A stretch of 64,000 nucleotides of DNA from Anisakis pegreffii (lineage: Eukaryota; Nematoda; Chromadorea; Rhabditida; Anisakidae), in the NCBI GenBank assembly GCA_035041965.1, contig JAPYMA010002875.1:310001-374000 (forward strand). Reading direction: 5' to 3'. Position numbers and translations under genes: made by a program. Shown here piece after piece: positions 1 to 12,886 of the stretch. The stretch's first letter is position 1. Each line of letters starts with the position of its first letter. Below the pieces are notes generated by a model. The model was not told the origin of the DNA and did not search any database. It was given only the letters and a program-made list of their open reading frames with translations.

Positions 1-121
1 CATTAACCAAAACTCATCCTGCATAATCGCTTTCGTCTGGTTTATCTACACCACTTGCATGATTATATTTAATGTGATGTACTCGCGATTCGTGACGAGG
101 AATGTTTATCTTACTGTTGTT

Positions 122-238
122 CGTGAGTCTTCGGTATCTTAGAGTGCAAAACGCGTTACTGCTAATTGTAAGGATAACTTTAGGAAAGTTGTTCTTAGCA
201 GTGACGCGTTTTACACTTTAAGATACCGAAGACTCACG
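122..238. repeat. Fold-back inverted repeat, 44-bp arms
   Basis: The left arm 122-165 and right arm 195-238 are reverse complements over 44 bases with three differences. As RNA, two of the differences would be G:U pairs. A 29-base spacer separates the arms. It could be a fold-back element or the source of a structured RNA. No flanking target-site duplication was recognised. Confidence 0.8.
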
Positions 239-1313
239 AGCACATACTACGGGCAAATGTCATCACGATGTCATCATCACAACGCACTTATACTGGCTTT
301 TGATTGCATTTACCATACATCGCTTCATTATAACTGATAATGTTGGTAAGTCACTTAAACACACACATAATCACATCACTCTTTACAAATTGCCATCAAA
401 AGAGTGATGTTATTTTTCACGTGATTCGTTTCATTTCTGAGGAATGTTTATCTTAGTGTTCAACAACAAAAACATTCTTAAGGCGATTGCTCGTTGACAA
501 TTTCATTCAGAAATGACATTGAGCGTGCTATGAAATCTTAAAAGAAATGAATAACGTATAAGAAGCGCAGTGTTATAACAATCCATAATCTTTACCGTCA
601 ATCAGCTCACTTGATATGCAGTATGATCATTTTCGCTAATGTTTTCTGATCCATTAAACGAAAGAATATTAAATGAGATCAAACATTTGACTTTATTGTT
701 TTAAATGATAAAATCGAATGAGTGCCGCAGTTCTCAGGTAACGATATGATGCTTTTGATTTATTGTTGATAAATAAACCTCACCACACTAACGATAAGCA
801 CTCCAAGAAATTCGTTTGAGTGCACAGTCGGAGATCGCTAGTTAGAAATCTGATGCTTCTTTACGTTCCTTTTAAGCGGCAATAACAGCTGCAGTTCCTG
901 CATTTGATGAAAGTTCTTGAAGTCTCTCTGGCATACCATTCGAATTCTCGCGTGAACCGGTGTCCGATATGTTACCAATTGCATGTTTTACCCTAACATC
1001 GCTACTTATAACTGGGTGGCTCCGATGTTGAATTTAATTGTGAATGGACTACGGGTCCATCTCCATCACTATCATAACGCAAACGGTATTTTTGTTAACA
1101 GTGTTCAAATTCAGCTGTTTTGCTTTGTCGTTTTCGAAATGTTCGATCGTTTTCGAATTTCGAAACATAGATACATCGTGCAAAAAATATCACTGTAAAG
1201 TTAGCAATACCAATGATCCCACTCCACGGAAATACTGCTGAAGGTATGGAAATACTGATATATGTACGCATTTTCTAATACAACATGTAACTAAGACGAT
1301 ATTTTTTTGCACG

Positions 1314-1424
1314 AAAATCTACACTTCAGATGTATCTATATTTCGAATCTATCTACACTTCAAAATCTACACTTCAGATGTATCTATATTTCGAATCTAT
1401 CTACACTTCAAAATCTACACTTGC
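1314..1424. repeat. 48-bp tandem repeat, about 2.3 copies
   Basis: Two identical 48-base units (1314-1361 and 1362-1409) are followed by a partial third copy ending near 1424. Each unit starts AAAATCTACACTTC and contains ATCTATATTTCG. It is non-coding as far as I can see. Confidence 0.9.
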
Positions 1425-2421
1425 ACATTCAAAGTTCTCTGTGTATTCATTTTCATGAGCAGCAACTTTGACGTAATCAATGTGAATTTCAATACTGCCC
1501 GAAATTTCGCCTAGTCACTTCAAAGTTCGATGGATTCAGTAGCTATTGATACCTTGCAGAAAAATTTACTGGTGAATATTCTAATGATAGTCTGTCTTGC
1601 AGCAGGTTTTATTCAGAAAACTCTAACATAACAGATAATTTAAACGATTCTAGACTGCTTGATTCTATTTTATCATGAAGCGCATTCTTCGATATTCATT
1701 GATTTGCCCAAAATGTTTAACTTTGGACGAGGTAGTCCATTCCGAAGTTTCGTTAGTTATCATTATCACTGGCTTGAATCAAAATCCAGTTTTCACGAAC
1801 AACCGATACGGCTAATAATGACAATTGTTGTCGAAGAGAATGTAAACTGATTTGAATAATAGCACGGAACTGACGTCAGTATCAATATTCACTTCATAAC
1901 AATGAAGTGTCATTGAAAACTGACTGTGAATACTACGAAATCGAATACCATTTTTACATAGAAACATGCAAAAATTTATGAAAACCGAATAAGTGTGCAA
2001 GTTTGATATTTATTTGCGTCAATCATTTATTGCACTCGTCTAAGCGCTCGATAATTATGTTTACGAATCGCGACAGTACCGAGGTAAGCTAACTGTGAAT
2101 ATTGTACAAGTTCACAACTGAAGTGTATTCAATCTACGAATTTGTGATTTTATGTGGAAACTGAGCACTCATCATTTTCTCTTTATTATCCAGCCACCTC
2201 CGAATCCAACAAAAACTTTGGACGGTGCGGAATTAAAGGAATGCCTTCAGAGTTCATTGCATCCTTAAAGCGCAATACGACCCCAGTACCCCAGCGACTC
2301 TTTTCCACATTTACTATTTAAGCACTCTCTTTTCGTAAAATCACATTATCTAGTACATGAAAATTTCTTGCTTCATTTTCACATAAATGATTCTTGTGTT
2401 TGGAATACTGTAAGCGACAGC

Positions 2422-2601
2422 TAGTGCTGGGATCCGACCGACAGTGGGTCGGAAAAATGCGACAATTTCGGTCAAAATTCCGACGGTCAGATTCCGACCG
2501 AGCCATTCCGACAGTCGACCGGAATTCCGACTGTCGGAATGACCAAATGCCAACTCTGTCGGATGCCGACCGACCGAAATTTCGCTCGGAAGCCATCACC
2601 A
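2422..2601. mobile_element. hAT-like MITE filled with TCCGAC/GTCGGA motifs
   Basis: About 180 bp starting TAGTGCTGGGA and ending GCCATCACCA, a degenerate inverted terminal pair of hAT type. Flanking octamers GCGACAGC (2414-2421) and GTGATAGC (2602-2609) agree at 6 of 8 positions, and both differences are C/T transitions, consistent with a decayed 8-bp target duplication. The interior is almost entirely iterated TCCGAC and its complement GTCGGA, so the whole element can fold on itself. It encodes nothing. A copy of only its right end appears near 25770-25796. Confidence 0.6.
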
Positions 2602-4083
2602 GTGATAGCGAATCAGAATTTGGAAGATTTAGACGTGGGATACTGCAAGGCACGTTTATTCGTTGGTTCTGAACGGAATGTGATGTAAAGTTGGAGGAAA
2701 TTACCTCGGTTCGGGATTCCTAAATCACCGAATTTAAAAGTTTGAAAAAATTTCCACCAGAAATTTTTGAGAAGTAAAATAATTTATTTCCACTCATAAT
2801 TCCCACCTACAGAAATTGAACCGTTTTACGTATTATTATTCCAATGTGTTGCCAACTGCAATAAAACCCTGATACCTTCACATAGTCTACAATACGCTAA
2901 AGCTATATTCCAATGTCACACGAGAGTTATTTGCTTGCTTCAGTAGATGCTAGTAAATTATGAATAAGCATAATGACCAGGTTTTGATCGGTACATTTCT
3001 AACAATCTCGGTTTTGCCGTTTCCTTGTGAGTATGATTTGATGCGTTCAATCAGCCTGAAAAGAAAACAAATCGAAGAGAGCACGTGTATGACCGCATTT
3101 TAATCGAATGGATGGCGTTCTCGCATTAGTATTCATTGGATAAAGGGTGCAACCTCCAACTGAATTCATTCATCACTACTCGAATGCGTACGAGAATGGA
3201 ATATCCCATGGCAAGTGTAAGGCAATCTAGCTTTTGCTATTTATGAGGGAAACATCGGTTTGTGACGTAATCCATACTCGATAAGAAGTGCTTTAGCGTA
3301 ACCAGTTTACAGTATTAAAGAAAACAAAACAAGCTTATTAGGGTTGTTTTCAATAATGTTTTGATTGAAACTCATGATAACCAATGCAAACAATATTAAT
3401 AACCATCGATCGAAGTGGAAAGATTATAAATTGAGGGGATGAAAAACAAGTCACACGATCGTAAATGCTAATGTCGGTAATAATTATCATCCACTATCGC
3501 TATTTATTTATGAGTAAAGCAATCAGAGTTGATCAGATCAATCATTCATTCGATCTCCGAATGAGAAATATTTCTTTACTTTCTAAATTATGATTTGAAC
3601 TCAATTTATTTCATTTATTCTTTAACATTCACAACTGTAACACAAGATTTTTAAAAACAGTTTTCAGCTATTTTTTGATTCGCAGTTTATGAATCACATC
3701 GATTTTATTTAGTAACTTTGAGGGTGTTGTTGTATTGTCAGCTTATTTGCAATTCACATCTCAAAACTGTGCTTCCACTGATTTGTTGTTACCAACCGAA
3801 TCGAATTGTTGACACAAACGTGAAGGTTTTTTCATTCAGAGAATATTGAGCAACTTAAAAGCGTAACCACACGATTGGTAAAGTGATCGAGTTTGGCTGA
3901 GATTTTGAAGACATTCATAATCAGTATAGAAGACTAGAAATCGGAACAAGACTTGGTTAGGTCACTTGTGTTGTCAAACAATCAAATGATGGATGCTGGC
4001 AAAATTTTGAAATCGAAACGCATTCTTTTTGATCTTCAATTATAAGTAAAATTGATTTAATTTGCAATAGGTTATGCAATTTT

Positions 4084-4916
4084 CAACGATAGGCACGCTA
4101 ACGAAAAAAGTTAGCGCGCTAATCACTCGCCCGCTAAAAAACGAAAATAAATCCGCTAACGCTAAAAAATTCCGCTAAGTACGTCAGCGCGCTAACAGCT
4201 AACGCTAATATCGCGAAAAAATTAGCGGAGCGCTGACACTAATCAAGCAAAATTAGTCCGCTAATCGTTAACGCTAATCCGCTAAATCTGTCGCTGATTT
4301 GGAAAATTCTCTTAAAATTTGCAGCAGCTCCATTTATTTGTAAAGGAAAAGCTTCATTGCGACATTAAACAATTGAAAATGTTTATTGAACCATTCAACA
4401 ATTATCTGTACTGTAAATAACTGCTACAGAAAGTAACCCAGTAACCCATACATCAATCCAAACTAGTGTTGGGAACCGAAAGATTTTTCTCGGTGATCGC
4501 CGACCGACAGCCCTGTCGGTGTTCACCGCAAATCGGTATTCACCGAGAGGCAAATTTTAAACATCGGTTGGTTGCGGTTCGGTTGTAAGCGCCTGGCGGT
4601 TTGCCACCGCTACCGACCGAACATGCCTTGTCGGTTACGGTCAGTGATTACCGACCGATTTTCGGTGGTCACCGACTCAACACTAATCCAAACAGTCGCA
4701 ATCACACAATAGGCGTAGTCTCAGCAAGGGTGTGAAATTAAGACACAGCTACTGATGACAGCCTGAAGGCACCGATTGTAACCGCCTGGCGGTCTACCAT
4801 CGCTTCAATGACGCTAATCGCCAACCCGCTAAAAAACGAAAATAAGTCGGCTAACGCTAAAATCGCTAATCCGCTAATTAGCGATTAGCGGATTAGCGCT
4901 CTAATGCTCATCACTG
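4084..4916. mobile_element. hAT-like element built of CGCTAA/TTAGCG repeats
   Basis: The left end reads CAACGATAGGCACGCTAACG and the right end, reverse complemented, reads CAGTGATGAGCATTAGAGCG, a hAT-style inverted pair. The flanking octamers GCAATTTT (4076-4083) and GCAAATTT (4917-4924) match at 7 of 8. The interior is dominated by CGCTAA and TTAGCG iterations at 4090-4290 and 4800-4915. A second, younger hAT-like MITE has inserted at 4464-4685. No transposase frame is visible, so this is non-autonomous. Confidence 0.65.
4464..4685. mobile_element. hAT MITE with perfect 8-bp target duplication (nested)
   Basis: A 222-bp element beginning TAGTGTTGGGAACCG and ending CTCAACACTA, bounded by an exact 8-bp direct repeat ATCCAAAC (4456-4463 and 4686-4693). 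An 8-bp duplication and TAGTGTTGGG-type ends are typical of the hAT superfamily. The interior is made of ACCGA/TCGGT-type motifs. It lies inside the older element 4084-4916. A fragment resembling its interior (around CCGCCTGGCGG) recurs near 4780-4800. Confidence 0.85.
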
Positions 4917-6424
4917 GCAAATTTCATCTATAGTGTTACTTACGCTCACTATCGTCTTACATTTTACGACTGCCTTAGAACAAAAGGAGACGCTCAACGG
5001 TTGAGCGTATTCACTGAGGGATGAGCAGCCACAGGCGATGGACATTCCAAAAAGCGCCCGTCCAATAGATGAAAACGGTTGAGCTTGCAAAACTCTGTTT
5101 TGTACAACAAAGGCGCGAAAAAATTTCGATTGGTAAAAACAATCGTACAAATGTCGCGGTATTAAAATGCGGCAAAAAATTTGGCAGTGTGTTTGAGAGT
5201 CCGTTTGGTAAAAATATTCGAGCTTAAGCAGTAATCCACTACGAGAAGTATCCGGTTATTTAATCGCAATAAAAATGTAACACTTCATTGTTTGTTATCG
5301 TGATCGTTCAGTTATCAATCAGCAAGAGTTTATGAAATAGATATGAAAGAACTGAAGAGAGAAGAGTGATATATTCCTCAATCATAGTACACAAAACGAA
5401 TGTTGTTAGCATTTCAATAGCAATATTCATATCAGTTGAAAGTGGCATTAACAAAATGGAGTTTCGAGCAGATTATGAGTGTTCTCTGAACGGAAGCATC
5501 GGCATTGTGAACACTTATGATGAATGTGAATAATAATCTCTCTGCATACAGCGCTTACGATTCGGCTGCATTTACAGAATTTGCTATGGACAGTCGATCG
5601 GTCAGTTCGCTGAATAATTAAATCTAGTAACTGGGTCGAAGTCGATTAAATTAAGCGTTGGTAAAATCTCGAGTGTATTCAAACACAAAGTGCGCGTGTT
5701 GGTACTAGGAGCATCTTGGAACGACATTTCGTTTACTTGTGATATAAATGGTGTGCGTTTCACTTGATTGGACGTTAAAGTAGAATGCGATAAGACTGGT
5801 ATGAGAGCTGTAAAACTGAACACTTGACGTCCGAAGAGAGTGAAGGTGTATTCAATCACTAATCAGGACCGTAGATTCAAAGGTCACTATTCATTGACAC
5901 TCTAACTTCTTAAGCAACTTTGTAATCCATTAATGTGACTTCGATAATCTGAACATATGTTCCACTTAATTTTCATCTTCCACTTTCGCAGGGAATCGTA
6001 AGTGAATCGCTGTTTAGTCAACTGCCATTGTTATTGCAGTATCACTTTGCTATATTGATAAATGTACAGAAATTGCGAAATTGAATATCTTCATTTGTCT
6101 GCACTATTGCGATAAACAGTTCGATAGGGCACGTTACTTGATGCCTTGTTGACTCATCAGCCATTTACTGAAATATGGAATCAATAGAAGAAAATTAATA
6201 ATCGGCGCGATTAGAGGATACTTCTCGTTCGTAATACTTTATGTCAACCACCGAAGTGAGTTAGAATCGTTCTTATTTTAATATTATAACATCCGAATGG
6301 GCTACCCTCTTATACTGGATAAATTCAGTTTTATCAATCAGCGTTACACCCATGCGCATTGTTCAGTGACACAACATGCTTACTGTGACTGAATCTCGAG
6401 ACAGTCTAAATTCAGAACATCGAT

Positions 6425-9400
6425 ATGATGGTGGAAAGGAAGCGGGCTCAGCCACTCTTTCATTATCGTCAAATTCGTCTTTACATTGGACTTCTTCTGA
6501 TGCTTGCCTTCTTTTGCACCGTTTCGATGCGAACAAATCTTGGTGAGTAGTACTTTATGTTTTTTTTTCTTAATTAGTCACCCATTCAGATTGCTCATTT
6601 TTGTATTCAGTGAATGAAAAAACGATATGCTTAGGTATGGCTATGGTATGTATGGTTAATGCAACAGCATATTCCCCATCAATCACTCAACTTAACATAT
6701 CCCTCGAAAGTGATTCTACGAAATCAGTTTGTCCGAATCGAGAGGCTGTCTTCGGTGAAAATGCAACGGCTCTGAGTGAAGCTGGATATAAGGTATGTTT
6801 ATTAACAACAAAAATTAGCAGTGATAATAATGAATCACCACGCATCTGTCCGTGTTAATCCTCGTCGCACATTAATAGAATGTGGCATGAGAGTTGAATG
6901 AACAAATTTGAATTCGAACGATTATCTTCGATGTTTTATGTGTTATTGAATTTGTGGCAACAATTAATCAAAGTGGCAAATTCAATTGGGACGACCGTTG
7001 AAAAGCATTTCTTCGGGCATATTCATAACGGATACGTTGTGCATACGCTGCAACTGATCAATCAAACTAGCTCAAAGCACTTCAGAGTAAATGCATAATT
7101 CAGGGCAGTTTATTGTGGTCACCGAGTATGCAATCTGCATTATATTCGGCAACCTTCTACGGCGGTTTCATTACGATATTCTTCTCGGGGTATCTGGCCG
7201 ATCGTTATGGACCCAAATACATGTTATTATTGGCGATGCTTGATTATATCGTAGTCACATTATTCACTCCGTTACTCGCCGAGTTCAACTACTACGCATT
7301 TTTCGTTGCTCGAGTTATTATGGGTCTTGGAGAGGTGATTTTAACGTTTCTTTGTAATAATTAAATTTGCAGTCAATCCATTTGTATCAAACTTAGCAAG
7401 CAAATATCTCAACTGGGTCCAATGAATATAACTGAATGATAACTACGACCAGTCTCACATAGAAAATTTGAGAAGCATATCAAAAAAAAAGAAAAGCAAC
7501 TAGAAAATAAATACCTCGGCACGCTTGCATCTCAAAAAAGCATGCCAAACACTGAGCGAAGGCTTTCTTATACAAAGAACATCGAATTTCATCTAATTTC
7601 AACACAACGGATCAAAAAACAAATTTAGTGAGAGTTATAAGAAGCACTGATTTGGAAAGAGTTGATCATTTATCACTGCAAAAAAGTCCGAAACTGAATC
7701 AGAAAAGTAAACGCATTAATTGACACGATAAAGATTCGGAACTTTGTTGACTGCAAAATCGAAGTAACATTATGAAAACGTGTCTGTCGAACATGAAAAA
7801 CGATCAATTTTTATCATTTGTTCAAATTTGTTCAAATACATAATGGAATTTGCGTTGGACTTCGCAGCAATTGACACCAATCGGCGACTTGGGTCCTAAA
7901 ATTGTAAAATATTCAGTTTCACCACTACCTTAACTTTCATTTACGTAATGGCTGGAAGATCGAGCCACGCTGAACAGTAAGAGATTTTCTGTAAGTGAAT
8001 CCAGCAATAATTGCCATTCAGTTCGAACTTCATTCGGGAGTTGATGGGGGGTATTCACAATGCACTAACAATAAAAATGACTGCACTGCAGGGCATCATG
8101 GTGCCGGCAATGGCGTCCGTTGCTGGCATTTGGTTCCCACCATTTGAACGAAGTACAATGGCTGCAATATACACATCCGGTAATCAGCTGGCTGGCACAT
8201 TCGGTATACTCATCTCAAGTAGACTTTGCGAAGTGGAACAACTCGGTGGATGGTATTCCATATTCTACATTTTTGGTAATTTTTACGCTGTGTTTTGATC
8301 TTGTTAAGATCAATGTTAACGAACTGATCAGTTGAAACGTTGATGCAGCGTTCTTGGACAAAATGTTGCAGCTGTCCGATATGACCTTCAATTTGATGAG
8401 CTATTCGATTTGAGCGAATAAAATCAACATTTCTTCCAGAAATGTTTCTTATCAAATATTCATCACTATAACAACCAGAAAATTGTTTGGAAAGTTTATC
8501 GATTAATTCTTCTTTTCAGCAATATTAGGATTATTTTCTGCCGGTCTCTGGTTTGTGGTTTCATCAAATTCACCCAACACTAACCGTTGGATTTCTGAAG
8601 ACGAAAAGGCATACTTGAACCATGAAATGGCATATCTGGTTGCTAAGAAAAAGGTTCGGGCTTAATGTCGCACTTAATTACTGTTGTGGTACTATACCAT
8701 CAACATTTTATTTAACAATTCACCAACACAGCTGATAATAAAGTATCAGTTTCGAGACTAGCCGAAGTCCTCGGTTGGACTGAACAGTCATAAAAGATGC
8801 GAAGAAATACAACAATTAGATATATACCAATAATGATTCAGCGGCAATCTAGATTCGTTCAAAGGTACCTTGGGTCGCATTGTTCACTGCTCCGTGTGTG
8901 CTCGCAAGTTTTTTAAGTCAGTTCTCGTATAACTTTCTTCAAACAATGATGCAGTCCTACTTGCCAACCTATTTCAAGGACGCCATAATGGTTGACTTGC
9001 GGAGCGTACGTTTCGTTCTTTACTAATCAGTTGTTAGTTCATGATCTGAACGCGATTCTACCGTTTCGTTTCCCTTTGTGTTGATTTGGCACTTTTCGGG
9101 CATTGTTTGATTATTGTGTCGCAAAATTAATTTGAAAGAAAGCTTACAAGCAGAACAAGCCTTCATAAGCAGTGAAAATGCGAGCATCTAGCTTTACACC
9201 ACTTAAAAATCACCAAATGTTGCCAGTTGAAAATCGAAACTTGTGGCACAGTTAGCGAATAAGATTCAAGCTCGCATTCGTGGAAATCCATTTGTTATTG
9301 TGATTATAATTTGTAACACTTCAGAATGGCCTATACACAGCATTACCGTTTTTCTGTCAACTTGTTTTCAAAAATCTTTTGGCAGTTTTATCTGATCGGC

Positions 9401-11112
9401 TGAAAAAAGCGCACTTAATTCATCCGACAACAGCGTGCAAAATATTCCAAACGATATGTAAGTGGAAAATGAATTGTTCATTGAGTTGATGTATGTTCAT
9501 AGAAAGCGAGAACAAGAATGGATCATCGAAGGATAATGAATAGAGCTGGTGGAATATACTTTTCAGTATGAGGACGTTAAAAATGCTCGTTTGGAACGAA
9601 GTGAAATGACTGTTAGGGATCGGAAATCTGAATGAACGCGTCACATGTTTAATGATGCGACGAGTTGATTACGGCTGATTTCATCTGGAATTTACTCTTG
9701 AAAATTATCAGTGGAAAGATTATTACAACAACGCTTCGAATCATGCAGAATTGCAATAAAATTGTAATCTTTCATCAATTTTAGTTACATTTGGTTCGGC
9801 AGTTTCGCTTATTTCACTGGCGTTGTTTGTCGATTGCACCAAACCAACATTAGCTGTCGTTTTGCTGGCGTTAACTGGTGAGTTGAGTACTTTCTTCTGC
9901 AAGGAATTGCGCAAAGATACAATTTGATCAACGGTCTCATTAATTCGATTAATTCGGAATCTTACGGCGCATGAATGATGTCAATCTTCGAAGATCTAGG
10001 CATTTCACATGAAACGTCAAGATGGTTTGGAAACTTCATGATCGCTGCACGAACAGAAGAGAGTAGATATTTTATGAGTGTGTCAGTAGGGTGGGAGAAC
10101 GTGATTTGAACGGAACGCTGAAGATGGAAAATACTCACAATCAGATTCGTGTGATTGCTCGGCTATAATAGTGGAAAAGCTCAAAATTTGAAAAACTGCA
10201 GCCTCAATCTGATCTATTGGCCAGAAGATGGATATAAAATTCCAAATTTTTGTGTGAATGCAATTTATCAATTACATTACAGCATCTTGTATGGCGTCGT
10301 CAACACCTGGCTTCCTCACAAGTCTCTTGTGCATTGCACCAAAATATTCAGGTACCATGGTATCGTGCTCTATGGTACTTGGTACGCTAGCGAATATTGC
10401 TGCACCAAATATTATTGGCGGTTTCATTCTGAAAACGGTCTGTTTAAAATCTTTGTAGCACATTCGATGTTAAGTTCGATTTATAATATTGTTGGGTGCA
10501 AATTCATACTACTCGCTGAAATTCATACTGCATCAGTTCAGTATAACTGAACATAAAATGAGACGTCAGAAAAGGTACTCGCCCTGGACTGCAGCTTAAG
10601 AGCTGCGTGTGAGCAATTTATACACTGAAGTTCGATTATCTGCAGTGTTGATGAATAGATAAAATTTGTGTTGAATTTGAAGTAAATAACGATGCAGTGA
10701 CTGAAGTATACACTCGAAGAGTTCACTTATCTTAGATCGTTGTTTCCGCTTCGATGTTTCAATTGTCCTCTCTCCTTAATTCATCGTTATCTTTCAGGGA
10801 TCACCTGAGGAATGGGCAGTTGTATTCTACGTTTGTGCTGGAATATGCATATTCGCTGGAATCGTCTTTCTAATTTTTGGATCAAGTAATTCATTTTTTG
10901 CTCCCCTTCGATATCTACGCATTCCATGTTTTTGACGCATGCGTTATCTGCATTTAAAACACTATCGCATGCAATTGTTCCTTATAAACCAACTACTCAG
11001 CTGTCACGATTATGAAGACTTTTAGTTCGAGTTACAGCCTTCCTTTCTAAATTCAGTTGTGTTTGGAATTGCGATTGCGGTGCTCTCCTTCAACCGTTTG
11101 CATGCATGTTAA
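6425..11112 (+). CDS. SLC17-like MFS anion/phosphate transporter
   Basis: Predicted 496-residue membrane carrier of the major facilitator superfamily, SLC17 (sialin/Na-phosphate/VGLUT-like) branch; the substrate cannot be told from sequence. Exons: 6425-6542, 6635-6792, 7104-7334, 8092-8275, 8520-8653, 8865-9005, 9325-9457, 9785-9877, 10283-10437, 10798-10885, 11057-11112; every phase closes. The end of TM1 reads MRTNL|GMAMVCMVNATA as in SLC17 members. Residues near 120 carry the MFS loop motif GYLADRYGPK, followed by ARVIMGLGEGIMVPAMAS and a conserved PPFERS segment. NATA and NIS sequons lie in the first loop, the usual glycosylated loop of this family. The ATG is 9 nt after TTCAG, fitting spliced-leader addition. 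The last exon is the least certain, since the family usually continues with a short polar tail. AATAAA is at 11197. Confidence 0.88.
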
Positions 11113-11705
11113 CAACCGTCAGCAACTTTGGCTGAAAAAAAGCAATCAATTTTGAACTAAATAGGAAATTTTATGGGATTTTTGGAAGTAAAGTGCAATA
11201 AAGTGGACCGTTGAAGGTGTGGAACAAGAATGGGCAAAATCGTCAGTGGCACCAGTCGCTGAGAAACGAGTCCAGAATGTGGCTGTCGAGGAAGGATGTG
11301 GCCAGTTGGATACTGTAAAAGTTTGATGACCAATAAGCAATGAAAAACCATCAAAGTAGTCTCGATGAGCGACCTTAGAAGTGCGATGAAATGCAGTAGT
11401 GAATTATAAGTGTACATGTTATTTATTACTGATGTCAAATATTGAACTTTAATACATTCAGTTCAAGTTTAATTCAATATCGGAGTTGAATATGCTGATG
11501 TTATAATCAACAGTGTTTTCCGCAACTAGCTCATTTCCTTGAAACTAGTAGTATTTGTGAAGCATCTTGTCTGTACAGTTTTTCGAAAGAATGATCAAAC
11601 TACCTCTGAAATGAAAATGTTTTTGATGCTGTTAGAAATGAGAAATGTGTCCTCTGGTTGAGATGCTCATTGAATCGGTTGTTCATGCTATCGCTTACTC
11701 AATAT

Positions 11706-12027
11706 CAGTGGTTCTCAATCTCTTTTCCCTTTTGCACCCCCTGAAAAATTTTGAATTGTCCTCGCACCCCCTAAAACAATACTTAAAATCTCCTCACATC
11801 CTTCACAACTCTCTCATCCACTACAGTGAGTGTGTGTAGTGTAGATAAGTGTATACCTTTAGAGTACGTTCAAGCCTTTTCAAAAATATATACGTTAAAG
11901 TCCATCCTCGCCTACTTTACACTAAAATTTTATCTCGCAGCCCTTCCCACCCCACCCACTCTCGCTTCCCCTTGCATGTCATCTCGAACCCCCGAGAGGT
12001 GTGTGCACCTCCGGTTGAGAAAACCTG
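11706..12027. mobile_element. hAT-like MITE with CAGTGGTTCTCAA terminus
   Basis: The left end CAGTGGTTCTCAATC is a classic hAT/Charlie-type terminus. The right end reads TTGAGAAAACCTG, a degenerate inverse. Flanking octamers CTCAATAT (11698-11705) and CTCTATAT (12028-12035) match at 7 of 8, as expected for an aged 8-bp target duplication. The interior is rich in CACCCC runs and has no transposase. Confidence 0.65.
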
Positions 12028-12846
12028 CTCTATATATTCGTTCAACCGTAAATGTATGTACTGAATAAACTCAGGCCCTGCTGCCTAATGTTACCTCACA
12101 GACTGCCTGATCAACTGTTCCAGCAAACAGTTGACCTGCCATTGAGAGTTGAAGCAGTGATAAAGGGAGATTCATTTCGATCAAATTGAAAGTCAAAAAA
12201 ACCAAATAATCGCGCATATACTGCAAATGAAGCAATAGTAACAATAAAATATATCGACAAGCTATAAGAGCCAAACAACAAATTCATTGCGTCTTACCTA
12301 AATGCAGGCACAATTCTTCATATGTAACATTGTTATGCACTGCGATAGAAGAATATTAAAAGTTTACAGAAGATGCTGCAAGCACTGAACCATGTAGTTT
12401 AAAGTCGTCAATCTCAAAAAAAAACAAGAAACCGTACAACAATTGTTCTAGTATAATATTGGCATATAACTTTTGACACATTCCAAACTTCGCAATGAAT
12501 TAACCGTTACTGATCACAAGCATTGATCGCTGTGACAGATATCATCAGTTCAAGACAAACCGTACTCAAAATCTTATCTTACTTCAACTCAGTCATGGTC
12601 AAGCACCGCAATGTACATCACCAACTTATCTCCCCAAGATCGAATTCAAAATTATTGGAATTAACAGCAATACAAAAAGACGCATAAAGAAGCCCTCTAC
12701 ACTTATGCAAGCATTAAACACAAAGATTGCGATGGTGGAAACCACATTGTTCATTACTCAAAGATGGTGATCGAACATTTTGCCTAAAGACGTTCTTCCC
12801 AAGGGCAGTTTGCCTAATTGTAAGGATTGTTGTTTAAAGACACATC

Positions 12847-12886
12847 GCCTAACGGACACTTTGCCTAACGGACACTTTGCCTAACG
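12847..12886. repeat. 16-bp tandem repeat (GCCTAACGGACACTTT)
   Basis: Two exact 16-base copies (12847-12862 and 12863-12878) are followed by a partial third. Diverged related TTTGCCTAA units lie upstream from about 12780, and a TTCTATTCC-rich stretch follows. Probably part of an old dispersed repeat. Confidence 0.75.

Larger units (their letters stand above)
1..6424. other. Gene-poor 5' region with repeats
   Basis: I found no convincing coding exon on either strand here. The open frames are short, lack splice context and match no family I know. The region holds a fold-back repeat (122-238), a 48-bp tandem repeat (1314-1424) and three hAT-like miniature elements (2422-2601, and 4084-4916 with 4464-4685 nested inside). 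The sequence just upstream of 6425 is presumably the promoter of the transporter gene, but I see no specific motif. Confidence 0.6.
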
